Below are positions 17,497 through 25,845 of a DNA stretch of 64,000 bases, piece by piece (positions within the stretch are counted from its first letter, which is position 1; each line of letters opens with the position of its first letter). The stretch is taken from NCBI GenBank assembly GCA_038147395.1, contig JAYQTM010000001.1, forward strand, positions 1,860,001-1,924,000, written 5' to 3'. The notes beneath the pieces were generated by a model. The model did no database searches. It was not told the DNA's origin and worked only from the letters and a program-made list of their open reading frames with translations. Source of the DNA: Eutrophovita brisbanensis. GTDB lineage: Bacteria > Pseudomonadota > Gammaproteobacteria > Burkholderiales > Eutrophovitaceae. The translations under genes were made by a program, and so were the position numbers.

Positions 17497-18834
17497 ATGT
17501 CAAAAAGTAATATCGTATTTTCTAAGTTAGGCGGATTAGGCTTAATCACCTCAGCCTTACTGCTAACTGCGTGCAGCAGCCAAGATGATAACGGTAACAC
17601 GTCATCAAGCGCTGGCAGCGCGGTAGTACCTAAGATCACGCAAGAGGCGGTCATGACTGGGCTTGAGAGCCCATGGGATGTCGACATGCTTGCAGATGGC
17701 ACGATGTTCTACACAGAGAAATGTAAAGGTTTCTCAGTTCGCATGCCAGATGGTAGCGTTAATGCGTTATACGGCATGAATGGCTCTAGCGGCTACGCAG
17801 GAATGGGTTCAGACCTAATCTGCTCAAACCAGGCTGGTATGCTCGGAATCGCGGTTGATCCAAACTTCGATCAAAACCGACGAATCTACGTCGCATCAGC
17901 GTCGACCATGTACCATGGCGACGGCTGTAAGACAAACTTTGAGCGTTGCGACGGAAATATCGTGATGCGTTTTGAAGTCAGCGACGACTTCAAGAGCGTT
18001 TCTAACAGAACAGATATCGTCAAAGATATCCAGTTCAAGCCATTCGAGTCCAACCACCCATTCGGTGGTAACGGTGCTCACAACGGTAACCGACCAACGT
18101 TTGGTCCTGACGGATCACTCTGGATCACAACTGGTGACAGACACCGCGGTGTATGCCCACAGTCTCCTGAGCTCATTTGCGGCAAGGTGTTGAGAATTGA
18201 CACAGACGGAAATGCTCATCCAGACAACAACCCACCAGCTGGCTTTGATAAGCGTATCTACACGTACGGTCATCGTAACGTTCAGGGTATTGCATTCCGA
18301 GCTGACGGTGCAGTCTTCACGGCTGAGCATGGTCCATGGCACAACGATGAGCTCACAATGCTTGTTAACGGTAAGAACGGTGGATGGGATCCTCGCCAGA
18401 ACGTAGGCGGCCGAGGTGAGTGTCCAGACGAGTACTGTGGATATATGCCTAACCAGAAAGAGGGCGTGATTCCTGCAGTTCGTGCAGCTTACATGCCAAT
18501 GAGTGATACACGCTTCCCAGACCTTATGCCACCAGCATGGCAGAACAACGGTTACTCACAAGGTACATCTTCAATTGCTTTCCTAAACGGCAAGCAGTGG
18601 GGTATGTATGAGGGTCGTGCAGTTGTTGGCATCATGGGTATCGCATTCGGCGGAACACCTGCCGGTATGAGACTCGATGTGTATGACATTCACGAGAATG
18701 GCCAATCAATCAGAAGCGTGATTCATCTTCCAGTTGAGTCAAAGCGTTATCGTGGTGTGACAATGGGTCCTGATGGCGCATTGTATGCAAACACAGACGA
18801 AGGTGAAATCTACAAGATCACAGCGTCTAACTAA
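17497..18834 (+). CDS. PQQ-dependent sugar dehydrogenase-like lipoprotein
   Basis: A 445-residue glucose/sorbosone dehydrogenase-type beta-propeller. The signal ends in a lipobox LLTACSS, so it is predicted to be a lipoprotein. Family motifs include LESPWDVDMLADGT, GMLGIAVDPNF, GNGAHNGNRPTFGPDGSLWITTGD, YTYGHRNVQGIAF and FTAEHGPWHNDEL. A strong ribosome-binding site (AAGGAGGGG) precedes the ATG by about six bases. Codons look markedly biased (GGT, AAC, GTT), suggesting high expression. No PQQ synthesis genes are in the window, so cofactor supply is unknown. A good terminator follows. Confidence 0.85.
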   Translation: MSKSNIVFSKLGGLGLITSALLLTACSSQDDNGNTSSSAGSAVVPKITQEAVMTGLESPWDVDMLADGTMFYTEKCKGFSVRMPDGSVNALYGMNGSSGYAGMGSDLICSNQAGMLGIAVDPNFDQNRRIYVASASTMYHGDGCKTNFERCDGNIVMRFEVSDDFKSVSNRTDIVKDIQFKPFESNHPFGGNGAHNGNRPTFGPDGSLWITTGDRHRGVCPQSPELICGKVLRIDTDGNAHPDNNPPAGFDKRIYTYGHRNVQGIAFRADGAVFTAEHGPWHNDELTMLVNGKNGGWDPRQNVGGRGECPDEYCGYMPNQKEGVIPAVRAAYMPMSDTRFPDLMPPAWQNNGYSQGTSSIAFLNGKQWGMYEGRAVVGIMGIAFGGTPAGMRLDVYDIHENGQSIRSVIHLPVESKRYRGVTMGPDGALYANTDEGEIYKITASN

Positions 18835-18849
18835 TCAACATCACCACCC

Positions 18850-18885
18850 AAAAAACCCTGCCGTTGTCAAAGGCAGGGTTTTTTT
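18850..18885 (+). terminator. Intrinsic terminator of the sugar dehydrogenase gene
   Basis: A GC-rich stem (18854-18862 with 18872-18880, loop 9 bases) is followed by a T-run ending at 18885. It starts 16 bases after the stop of the plus-strand sugar dehydrogenase, so it most likely ends that transcript. Confidence 0.9.
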
Positions 18886-18905
18886 ATAGCTAAAACGTCG
18901 AGGAT

Positions 18906-18935
18906 AAAAAAAAGGTGCAACCTTTCGGTTGCACC
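18906..18935 (-). terminator. Intrinsic terminator of the porin gene
   Basis: A perfect 9-base-pair stem (18914-18922 with 18927-18935) closes a GAAA tetraloop on the minus strand, followed by eight U. It lies about 50 bases after the porin stop. With the preceding plus-strand terminator it insulates two convergent genes. Confidence 0.9.
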
Positions 18936-18985
18936 ACTAACGCCGCAAAATTACAGCGACGAGGGGAAGTTATTCTTTCTCGGTT

Positions 18986-20269
18986 CTAGAACATCCAACC
19001 AATGCCGACGTTCGTTCGATCTTTATTGGCATCAACGTCATAGACTTGACGATCTAATTTGAAGACCACTTGAGGATGAACGTACCAATTAAGCCCAAGT
19101 GTAGTAACCGACTCGTCATTTAGTGGGTCTAACGAGAATCCCGGCGCCACCGATTTCTGTGTGTTGTATTCAGCGTAACGAATAAAGGGCACCAATGACG
19201 CATCTCCCTCTTCATATATACGGTACGCTGTTTCAACATACCAACCATAAAAATCCTCCGGCGCAGCATCGTCCGAACCCGCGCCTATCCCTGCTGATGC
19301 ATTAATTTGCGCCGTATCGCTCAGGCTTCCTGCAGCATAGAGAGTTTTGAATTCAAATCGATTACCTGAGTACTTCGCGTGAATATCCCAAACGGTAAGT
19401 GTCGCATCAACATTGGCGAGTTCATCGGCATTGTTCCCTTTACCCTGACCATTCTGCGACGTATTGCCCGTCCAAACCGTAGCGCCAAGTTGTAACCCGA
19501 GGATGCCTCTGTAATTAAAGCCAGCGTAAACGCCCATATCGTTTGCAGTAACTTGCTTACCACTGACGCGCATATCTTTAAAGCCCTTCGATGCGCTTGA
19601 ACTTGAGAATTTGCTCGCGTCTGGAGTCGTTGTGAGTCCAAGGTTGTACTCGAAACCACTCATTGTGCGCGCGTTAATAGAAAAACCCAGTTCACGCCAT
19701 GTCGAGGGAATGATCCGTGTCTCAACTTCATTTCTTTCAACACCATAAAAAACTGGTGGCTCGTGGTACTCATTTATAAAACCGATAGGCAAAATTTGAA
19801 GTCCAGCTCGGAAGTTCAATCCGTCTGTTAATGTATGTTCAACGTACGCTTGCTCCATCGCGACCTCCCCTCCAGAATCGCCGCCCTTTACCTGCGCATG
19901 TTCAAATTCAATTTCAGACATCATGCGGGTTCGCTCATTAAATTCGTGCCCTACAAAGAGAATGAAACGCTGGAGATCAAATTCATCTCGCTGACTCGCC
20001 GCATCAAAATTGTTGTAATTGATTTCGCCGTATCCGCCAACCGATGTAGCCGATTGCACACTCGCCGCGTATCCAACTGAGGAAGATTGCTCATCGAGGC
20101 GCACTTGCTGCGCTTTTTGTACCTCAGCTTGTGTTTTTAGAAGAGACTTGAGTTCTTTAAGCTCTCGTTCTAAAGCCTCTATTCTCTCGTTGACAGACTG
20201 ATCTGCATTCGAAATTAAAGGCGTTAGCAATAGCAACAACAAGAAAGAATAATTTCTCAATTGCGACAT
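18986..20269 (-). CDS. Outer-membrane porin (OprP/OprO-like pattern) with N-terminal coiled coil
   Basis: A 427-residue outer-membrane protein. A signal peptide (to about residue 22) is followed by a heptad-like coiled coil (ERIEALERELKELKS region), then alternating beta-strands. The end VGIGWMF finishes with aromatic Phe, typical of beta-barrels assembled by BAM. The general pattern resembles phosphate-selective-porin-like proteins, but the transported solute cannot be told. The ATG at 20269 is preferred to one 12 bases earlier. A Fur-like site lies 58-72 bases upstream, so iron may control it. It is the last gene before the sulfite operon, on the same strand but probably separate. Confidence 0.8.
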   Translation of the reverse strand: MSQLRNYSFLLLLLLTPLISNADQSVNERIEALERELKELKSLLKTQAEVQKAQQVRLDEQSSSVGYAASVQSATSVGGYGEINYNNFDAASQRDEFDLQRFILFVGHEFNERTRMMSEIEFEHAQVKGGDSGGEVAMEQAYVEHTLTDGLNFRAGLQILPIGFINEYHEPPVFYGVERNEVETRIIPSTWRELGFSINARTMSGFEYNLGLTTTPDASKFSSSSASKGFKDMRVSGKQVTANDMGVYAGFNYRGILGLQLGATVWTGNTSQNGQGKGNNADELANVDATLTVWDIHAKYSGNRFEFKTLYAAGSLSDTAQINASAGIGAGSDDAAPEDFYGWYVETAYRIYEEGDASLVPFIRYAEYNTQKSVAPGFSLDPLNDESVTTLGLNWYVHPQVVFKLDRQVYDVDANKDRTNVGIGWMF

Positions 20270-20326
20270 TTCCGTTACCACTCTCCCGATTCAAATTGAA
20301 ATTGACAAGGTAATTATAAACGCAAA

Positions 20327-20341
20327 TGAGAATGATTCGCA
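20327..20341. promoter_or_regulatory. Fur-like operator upstream of the porin
   Basis: The 15-base site TGAGAATGATTCGCA matches the Fur 7-1-7 inverted-repeat consensus (TGATAAT-N-ATTATCA) at 11 of 14 positions. It lies in the short AT-rich gap between the cbiX stop (20372) and the porin start (20269). Repression of the porin under iron sufficiency is the natural reading. Zur or chance similarity cannot be excluded. Confidence 0.45.
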
Positions 20342-20371
20342 ATACTATTTAATATTTTTTATTTGGCCTTG

Positions 20372-20743
20372 CTATAAATCCCGACAGTAGTGAGCAATTG
20401 CGGCAACGATCTCGGGCGACTCGCCTATTGAGGGCAGCAAACGGATTGGTACAGATAACTCCTCACTCACACGTTCGACCAGAACAGGCAAGTCTCGTCT
20501 TACGTGGCCACCCGCACCGAGGAACAACGGCAACACATCAATTTCATTCGCTCCTCGGGACTTGAGATCGCGACTCGCCCCGAGCAAGTCTGGGGACATG
20601 AATTCAAGAAAACATAGCGCTACAAGCTTATCACTCGCATGGGCAACAGTCTCTCGAATCGAGTCAAACGGTTGTCTCCAGGCTGGATCCCTTGCCCCGT
20701 GAGCAATAAGAACCAAACCAGATTCCGCACGCTGTGTTACCAA
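20372..20743 (-). CDS. cbiX: CbiX-type small chelatase (sirohydrochlorin)
   Basis: A 123-residue protein of the short CbiX family. The N-terminal LVLIAHGARDP carries the family's catalytic His, and DVLPLFLGAGGHVRRDLP carries the second His of the metal-binding site. In a sulfite-reduction operon it most likely inserts Fe into sirohydrochlorin to give siroheme, replacing the chelatase domain of CysG. It overlaps fpr by 7 bases and begins with an apparent TTG. It is the last gene of the operon. Confidence 0.85.
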   Translation of the reverse strand: MVTQRAESGLVLIAHGARDPAWRQPFDSIRETVAHASDKLVALCFLEFMSPDLLGASRDLKSRGANEIDVLPLFLGAGGHVRRDLPVLVERVSEELSVPIRLLPSIGESPEIVAAIAHYCRDL

Positions 20744-21510
20744 AGGTTTTCCAATGCCAAATGCCCTGGCTTAGATCTCCGACTAATGGTGTATCCGTTA
20801 TCAACAAACCACTTGCGCGTGTCGTCGACCATTTCTGGGTTACCACAAATCATAATCCGGCTTCTGACTGCATCCAGCTTAATACCAACAGCACGCTCCA
20901 ATTCGCCATTCTCCAGCAACACTGGAATGCGTTCACTCAGCATTCCGTCAATATTCTCTCGAGTGACGATGGGGACGAACTTGAGCTTATGCGCAAAATC
21001 ACCGAAGTACTCATGCTGCTTCAAACCCTCTATGGTGTCGAGATACGCTAATTCGTTTGACTCTCTCACACTGTAGGCAAGAACGATGTTCTCGTAATCT
21101 TCCCAAGTGTCCAACTCCTGAAGTATGCTAATGAACGGTGCAAGCCCAGTGCCGGTCGCGAGCATCCATAAGTCCTTACCTTGCTCAAAACGCGACGTCG
21201 TTAAAAAGCCGTAATTCAGTTTTTCCACTAAAACTTCATCGCCCACCTCGAGCTCCGCTAAACGACTCGTGAATTCTCCACCAGGAACCACAATCGAGAA
21301 AAATTCAAGAAACTCGTCATAACTGGCGGACACTATTGAATAGGCCCTCCAGACAATCGAACCATCTTCTTTCTTTAGACCCAATCGTGCAAACTGACCA
21401 GGAACAAATCGATATCCCGAGAAACGAGTCAGCTTAAAGCTGAAGAGGTGAGGAGTCCACGTTCTGAGTTCTGTGATTTTCTCTGCTGTGTATTTGTCTT
21501 CTTTTGACAT
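20737..21510 (-). CDS. fpr: Ferredoxin/flavodoxin-NADP+ reductase
   Basis: A 257-residue FAD/NADP oxidoreductase. The FAD motif RAYSIVS is at about residues 55-61, the NADP-binding GTGLAPFISIL at about 118-128, and a C-terminal ICGNPEMV. It transfers electrons between NADPH and ferredoxin or flavodoxin. Here it is embedded between cobA and cbiX, so it may deliver electrons to CysI through a ferredoxin. A separate CysJ flavoprotein is not present in the window. Confidence 0.9.
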   Translation of the reverse strand: MSKEDKYTAEKITELRTWTPHLFSFKLTRFSGYRFVPGQFARLGLKKEDGSIVWRAYSIVSASYDEFLEFFSIVVPGGEFTSRLAELEVGDEVLVEKLNYGFLTTSRFEQGKDLWMLATGTGLAPFISILQELDTWEDYENIVLAYSVRESNELAYLDTIEGLKQHEYFGDFAHKLKFVPIVTRENIDGMLSERIPVLLENGELERAVGIKLDAVRSRIMICGNPEMVDDTRKWFVDNGYTISRRSKPGHLALENLW

Positions 21511-21561
21511 TCAATCAACCTAATTAATTTGCGTGTTAATAACGTGAGTCTGGTGTTCGGG

Positions 21562-22377
21562 CTATACCGCTAGGGCAATACCGAATTCTGAGGACGCTGA
21601 ACTAAGAGCCGTTTGAACAAACTCTTCGTAGACCTCACCGATTAATATCAGAGCTGGACCTTCGCCCAAACGATCCTGGGCCATGGGAAGATCACTTAGC
21701 ACGGTGGGAATAATTTGTCTGTGTTCAAGAGTTGCGTTTTCAACAACTACGACAGGTAAATTTATTGGAACGCCCGCATCTATCAAAGTTCGCGCAATTT
21801 TACCTGAATCCCGTGATGCCATATAGAGGACCGCCGTATCTGCATGAATGACTGCGTCGACCCAGTCATGTGGTGTCTCACCGTTACCGAAACTCGGCGT
21901 AACGAACACAACGCTCCTACTGACTCCTCGTTTTGTCAATGACACACCAAGATCGGCACTCGCGCCAAATGCAGCACTAACACCGGGGATGATTTCGTAG
22001 GACACACCCGCTGCGGTAAGCGCAGCAATCTCCTCCTGTGCCCTTCCATAAATCATAGGGTCGCCGCCCTTAAGTCTCACAACTTGACCATATCGCCTCG
22101 CTGCAGAGACTAAAGAACGATTGATGAATTCTTGCGTCGCTGAATTTCTGCCACATCTTTTTCCGATATGGACCTTTTTAGCTCCAGTAGATAGGGCCAG
22201 CACCTCTGGACTGACCAACGAATCGTAAAAAATAATATCCGCTGTCTTGATCGCACTCGCGGCTCTAAGCGTTAATAAGTCGACGGCACCTGGGCCCGCA
22301 CCAATCAGGAACACCTTTGCGCCTGACGCAGAGGATGATGATGCGCATTCACGATCGGGACCAGTCACAGGCATCAT
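21562..22377 (-). CDS. cobA: Uroporphyrinogen-III C-methyltransferase (SUMT)
   Basis: A 271-residue methyltransferase using two SAM molecules to convert uroporphyrinogen III to precorrin-2. The typical motifs are VFLIGAGPGAVDLLTLRA near the N-terminus, KLKGGDP-like RLKGGDP, and the SAM-binding PGVSAA region. It overlaps cysN by 4 bases (ATGA). It is a stand-alone SUMT without the CysG oxidase/chelatase domain. The next step, precorrin-2 oxidation, has no obvious gene in the window. Confidence 0.9.
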   Translation of the reverse strand: MMPVTGPDRECASSSSASGAKVFLIGAGPGAVDLLTLRAASAIKTADIIFYDSLVSPEVLALSTGAKKVHIGKRCGRNSATQEFINRSLVSAARRYGQVVRLKGGDPMIYGRAQEEIAALTAAGVSYEIIPGVSAAFGASADLGVSLTKRGVSRSVVFVTPSFGNGETPHDWVDAVIHADTAVLYMASRDSGKIARTLIDAGVPINLPVVVVENATLEHRQIIPTVLSDLPMAQDRLGEGPALILIGEVYEEFVQTALSSASSEFGIALAV

Positions 22378-23669
22378 TGAATCGTCCCCGCCGCTACCGT
22401 GTGATTATTTATCTCGTCAATGAGTATAAAGACACCAGTTTGTCGGTTGACTGTAAATTTATCGAAAGCAATATCACGCTGAGAACGAAGTTGAATCCGC
22501 GCAATATCATTCATCACCATACGATTTTCTGCATCCAATTTTTCTAGTGAATCGACATCCACGCGATATTGAATCTCTTTAACCTTCACGCGAACCGAGT
22601 CTGAACCATGCTTCATCAAATAGGTTTTCGAGCCATCGAATGGGACCTCGTCAAACCAACACAACGCCGCATCTAAATCGCGAGCCACAGACATCGGTTG
22701 ATCGGACTTAGAAAACGTGTAACCTCGAGAAACATCAATATCATGCTCGAGAAAAATCGTTACCGACTGACCTGATGTGGCACTTTGTCCGAACTCTTTA
22801 TTCGAGAGTAAGATTCTCTCAACTGTCGCTTGAGAGCCATTTTGAGACACGGTAATCCGATCCCCAACTTGAACCGTGCCAGACAAAATTAATCCTTGAT
22901 ACCCTCTGCAATCCATATTCTCAAAATCTGAGCATCTCTGTACATTATCTCGATTCACTCGCAGTACTCGCTGAACGGAAAATCGAAATATTTGATTCGA
23001 AGAATCATGTGCCCCGGGCACTTGTTCCAAATACTCGAGTAAGGTGCTTCCAAGATACCAAGGCATATTGTCTCCGCGGTTCACCACATTGTCTCCATGC
23101 AATGCAGACACAGGGATGACATCAACTGCCTCGTACCCAATCTCTCTGGCCAAATCAATCAATGAGTCGCGAATCAACTCAAACGCGGTTTGATCGTGAC
23201 CGATCGTATCCATTTTGTTCACAGCAAAAACAACACGAGAAACCCCAACCCAATGCGCCAGATAAAGATGTCGGCGTGTCTGTGTCTTCACGCCACTCTC
23301 TGCGTCTACCAGTATGACCGCCACATCCGCTGTGCTCGCTGCGGTCACCATATTTCTGGTGTATTGGATGTGGCCCGGAGAATCGCCCACAATAAATTTA
23401 CGAGATGGAGTAGAAAAGTACCGATAGGCGACATCTATTGTGATTCCCTGCTCTCTCTCAGCTGAGAGCCCATCAGTGAGCAAAGATAAATCAACACTTT
23501 GCATCCCCCGTTTCCGGGATGAAGCTTCAATTGCCGAAAGCTGATCCTCATGCAAAGTCTTACTGTCAAAGAGTAACCGTCCAATTAACGTACTTTTACC
23601 GTCATCGACACTACCAGCGGTGATGAATCTCAGCAGTCCAGACACTGCGGATTGATTTAACCCATCCAT
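22374..23669 (-). CDS. cysN: Sulfate adenylyltransferase large subunit (GTPase)
   Basis: A 431-residue GTPase subunit of ATP sulfurylase. The P-loop region is GSVDDGKSTL (about residues 18-27), with DSPGH and NKMD GTP-binding motifs. There is no CysC (APS kinase) domain fused. It activates sulfate to APS together with CysD, whose stop directly abuts its ATG. The lack of a fused APS kinase is consistent with an APS-using reductase. Confidence 0.95.
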   Translation of the reverse strand: MDGLNQSAVSGLLRFITAGSVDDGKSTLIGRLLFDSKTLHEDQLSAIEASSRKRGMQSVDLSLLTDGLSAEREQGITIDVAYRYFSTPSRKFIVGDSPGHIQYTRNMVTAASTADVAVILVDAESGVKTQTRRHLYLAHWVGVSRVVFAVNKMDTIGHDQTAFELIRDSLIDLAREIGYEAVDVIPVSALHGDNVVNRGDNMPWYLGSTLLEYLEQVPGAHDSSNQIFRFSVQRVLRVNRDNVQRCSDFENMDCRGYQGLILSGTVQVGDRITVSQNGSQATVERILLSNKEFGQSATSGQSVTIFLEHDIDVSRGYTFSKSDQPMSVARDLDAALCWFDEVPFDGSKTYLMKHGSDSVRVKVKEIQYRVDVDSLEKLDAENRMVMNDIARIQLRSQRDIAFDKFTVNRQTGVFILIDEINNHTVAAGTIQ

Positions 23670-24614
23670 TTAGAAATACCCCTCTTTCTTGCGTAACTCC
23701 ATGGATGCCTCGCTCGTTTGGTCATCGAGTCTCGTGGCCCCTCTTTCCGTGACACGTGTCGTTTTCGTCTCAAATATAATTTCATCGATCGATCGAGCAC
23801 TTGATGCAACTGGAGCCGTGCAGGTAATGTCACCAACCGTGCGAAATCTCACAAACATCTCTTCAACATCCTCGCCGTCGAGTGGTGGAGTCAAGTCAGT
23901 AATCGGCACTAATAACGAATGACGCTTTACAACAGAACGCTGGTGTGAAAAGTAAATGCTTGGAAGTTGAATATCCTCACGTTTGATGTACTCCCAAACA
24001 TCCTCCTCTGTCCAATTTGAAATCGGGAAGACCCTGATATTTTCTCCAGGAAAAACTCGGGCGTTATACAAATTCCATAATTCGGGGCGCTGATTTTTTG
24101 GATCCCATTGCCCAAATTCATCTCGAAATGAAAAAATGCGCTCCTTTGCACGCGCCTTCTCTTCGTCTCGCCGAGCGCCACCAATACAGACGTCAAATCC
24201 ATGCTCCTCAATCGCGTCCAATAATGTGACGGTCTGATGTTTATTTCGTGGTTCATTTTCTGCTCGTAAATGAACTCTTCCTTTCTTAATGGAATCACCG
24301 ACCGAGGCGACAATTAATTTCAATTCATTGTGAGATACAACGGCGTCGCGATACTGAATGACCTCAGGGTAATTATGTTCCGTGTCTACATGTAGCAGCG
24401 TGAACGGCAGTCTCTCTGGATAAAACGCTTTGAGCGCCAGATGAAGGACTACAGCCGAATCCTTACCGCCAGAAAACAATAAGGCTGGATTCTCACACTC
24501 AGAGGCCACCTCACGGAGAATATGTATCGACTCCGATTCCAGCGATTCTAAATGCGACAGGCTCGAGAGTCGTACGTCATCCGGATTATTTAGGTTATCC
24601 ACTAATTTATTCAT
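23670..24614 (-). CDS. cysD: Sulfate adenylyltransferase small subunit
   Basis: A 314-residue subunit of ATP sulfurylase with the PP-loop SGGKDS near residue 48 and the downstream region GGARRDEEKARAKERIFSFRD. It makes APS from sulfate and ATP with CysN helping by GTP hydrolysis. It is immediately upstream of cysN (no gap) and 21 bases after cysH. Confidence 0.95.
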   Translation of the reverse strand: MNKLVDNLNNPDDVRLSSLSHLESLESESIHILREVASECENPALLFSGGKDSAVVLHLALKAFYPERLPFTLLHVDTEHNYPEVIQYRDAVVSHNELKLIVASVGDSIKKGRVHLRAENEPRNKHQTVTLLDAIEEHGFDVCIGGARRDEEKARAKERIFSFRDEFGQWDPKNQRPELWNLYNARVFPGENIRVFPISNWTEEDVWEYIKREDIQLPSIYFSHQRSVVKRHSLLVPITDLTPPLDGEDVEEMFVRFRTVGDITCTAPVASSARSIDEIIFETKTTRVTERGATRLDDQTSEASMELRKKEGYF

Positions 24615-24635
24615 TTACTTAACTCGAAAAGATAA

Positions 24636-25352
24636 CTATGTCGTGGAGCGAACTAATCGCCCCTGCTGATCAATGTGTAGGCCGCACTCTTTGGAATCTG
24701 GGCTTTCCCACCACCATCTACCAGCCCGCTCGTCTTCACCCTCTTTTATTGCTCGAGTACACGGATCGCAGCCGATACTCGTATATCCTTCATCGTATAA
24801 AGCGTTGTTTAGGATTGAGAATTCTTTGACATATCCAAATACCTCCTCAGTTGTCCAATCAAGCATGGGGTTAAATTTGTATAACTGGTAAGAATCATCC
24901 CAAGTTAGCCAATCCAATTGTGACCGTGTCGCAGCCGACTGCGCCCAACGAAGACCAGTTAACCAAAGCTTGTTGCCATCTAAGGCTCGTCGTAAAGGCC
25001 TCACTTTCCTCACATCGCAGCACGCCTTTCGACTCTCAACAGAGCGATAAAAGGCATTGACTCCTTGGTCACTGACTAACTGCTCTAACTCCGCGTGAGG
25101 GGGAGTAAAAACTCGCACGCCTCCCTCGTACTGTTTTTGAACAGCATCGAGTAAATCGTACGTTTGTCGAGGTAGACGGCCCGTGTCTAATGTGAAAACT
25201 GTCACTGGCGAGCCTGCTCTTTTAATTAGGTCCAAAAGGACCATATCCTCCGCGCTCAAACTTGTTGAAAACGCAGCAGGGTGATGTGTCTCGACAACCT
25301 CCTGGATGCGAGTCACAGTCGTCTTGATTTTGTCGGATAAGGTCGCTGTCAT
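24636..25352 (-). CDS. cysH: Adenylylsulfate reductase, APS-type (thioredoxin-dependent)
   Basis: A 238-residue reductase of the CysH family. The paired Cys111-Cys112 and Cys195/Cys198 (CDPC) form the pattern that holds a 4Fe-4S cluster in APS-specific enzymes, and Cys223 in ECGLH is the catalytic residue. It reduces APS to sulfite and AMP. The PP-loop-like region STSLSAED is present. The cluster pattern, and the absence of cysC in the operon, together favour APS over PAPS. Confidence 0.9.
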   Translation of the reverse strand: MTATLSDKIKTTVTRIQEVVETHHPAAFSTSLSAEDMVLLDLIKRAGSPVTVFTLDTGRLPRQTYDLLDAVQKQYEGGVRVFTPPHAELEQLVSDQGVNAFYRSVESRKACCDVRKVRPLRRALDGNKLWLTGLRWAQSAATRSQLDWLTWDDSYQLYKFNPMLDWTTEEVFGYVKEFSILNNALYDEGYTSIGCDPCTRAIKEGEDERAGRWWWESPDSKECGLHIDQQGRLVRSTT

Positions 25353-25365
25353 CTTATGGGGCTCC

Positions 25366-25845
25366 TTACTTCACCGCTGAGTTCGCACCATGCGACTTGC
25401 TCACAACAGATCTTTGGTATTCGTAGTCAAAATCATCAAAAGCCGAGATAGATGCCCGTACGTCTTGGTCTGACCGAAGCACAAACGCGTTAAATCCGCA
25501 CCGCTCTAACTCACGCAATTGATCGCGAAGCACGTCTCCAACGGCGTAAAGATCTCCAGAATAATTATTTTCCTCTCGTAAAATACGGGCCAGCGAGTAC
25601 CCGCGACCATCCGTAAACGAAAGAAATTGAATTGCAAGGTGATCGGGATAGGTATTCAAATCACCTGGCTCCTGGTCAACGCTCAACCATGCGCCCAGGG
25701 TATCTCGTCTCGATTCTCGAGTATTCTCATCCAATGCCAGCCAATCGGCATAGGGGATAAATATACTGACTGAACCAAGGGGCTGCGTATCACCATCACT
25801 GATAGCCCACGTCGAATCGACAACAATACGGTTTTTAATGTGCAC
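25366..25845 (-). CDS. DUF934 protein of the sulfate reduction operon
   Basis: A 159-residue DUF934 protein. The region FTDGRGYSLARILRE and the GDVLRDQLRELERCGFNAF segment are typical of the family, which is commonly found next to cysI and cysH. The biochemical role is unknown. It starts with GTG at 25845, overlapping the cysI stop by 11 bases, which supports translational coupling. The longer frame from 25992 is out-of-frame coding inside cysI. Confidence 0.85.
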   Translation of the reverse strand: MHIKNRIVVDSTWAISDGDTQPLGSVSIFIPYADWLALDENTRESRRDTLGAWLSVDQEPGDLNTYPDHLAIQFLSFTDGRGYSLARILREENNYSGDLYAVGDVLRDQLRELERCGFNAFVLRSDQDVRASISAFDDFDYEYQRSVVSKSHGANSAVK

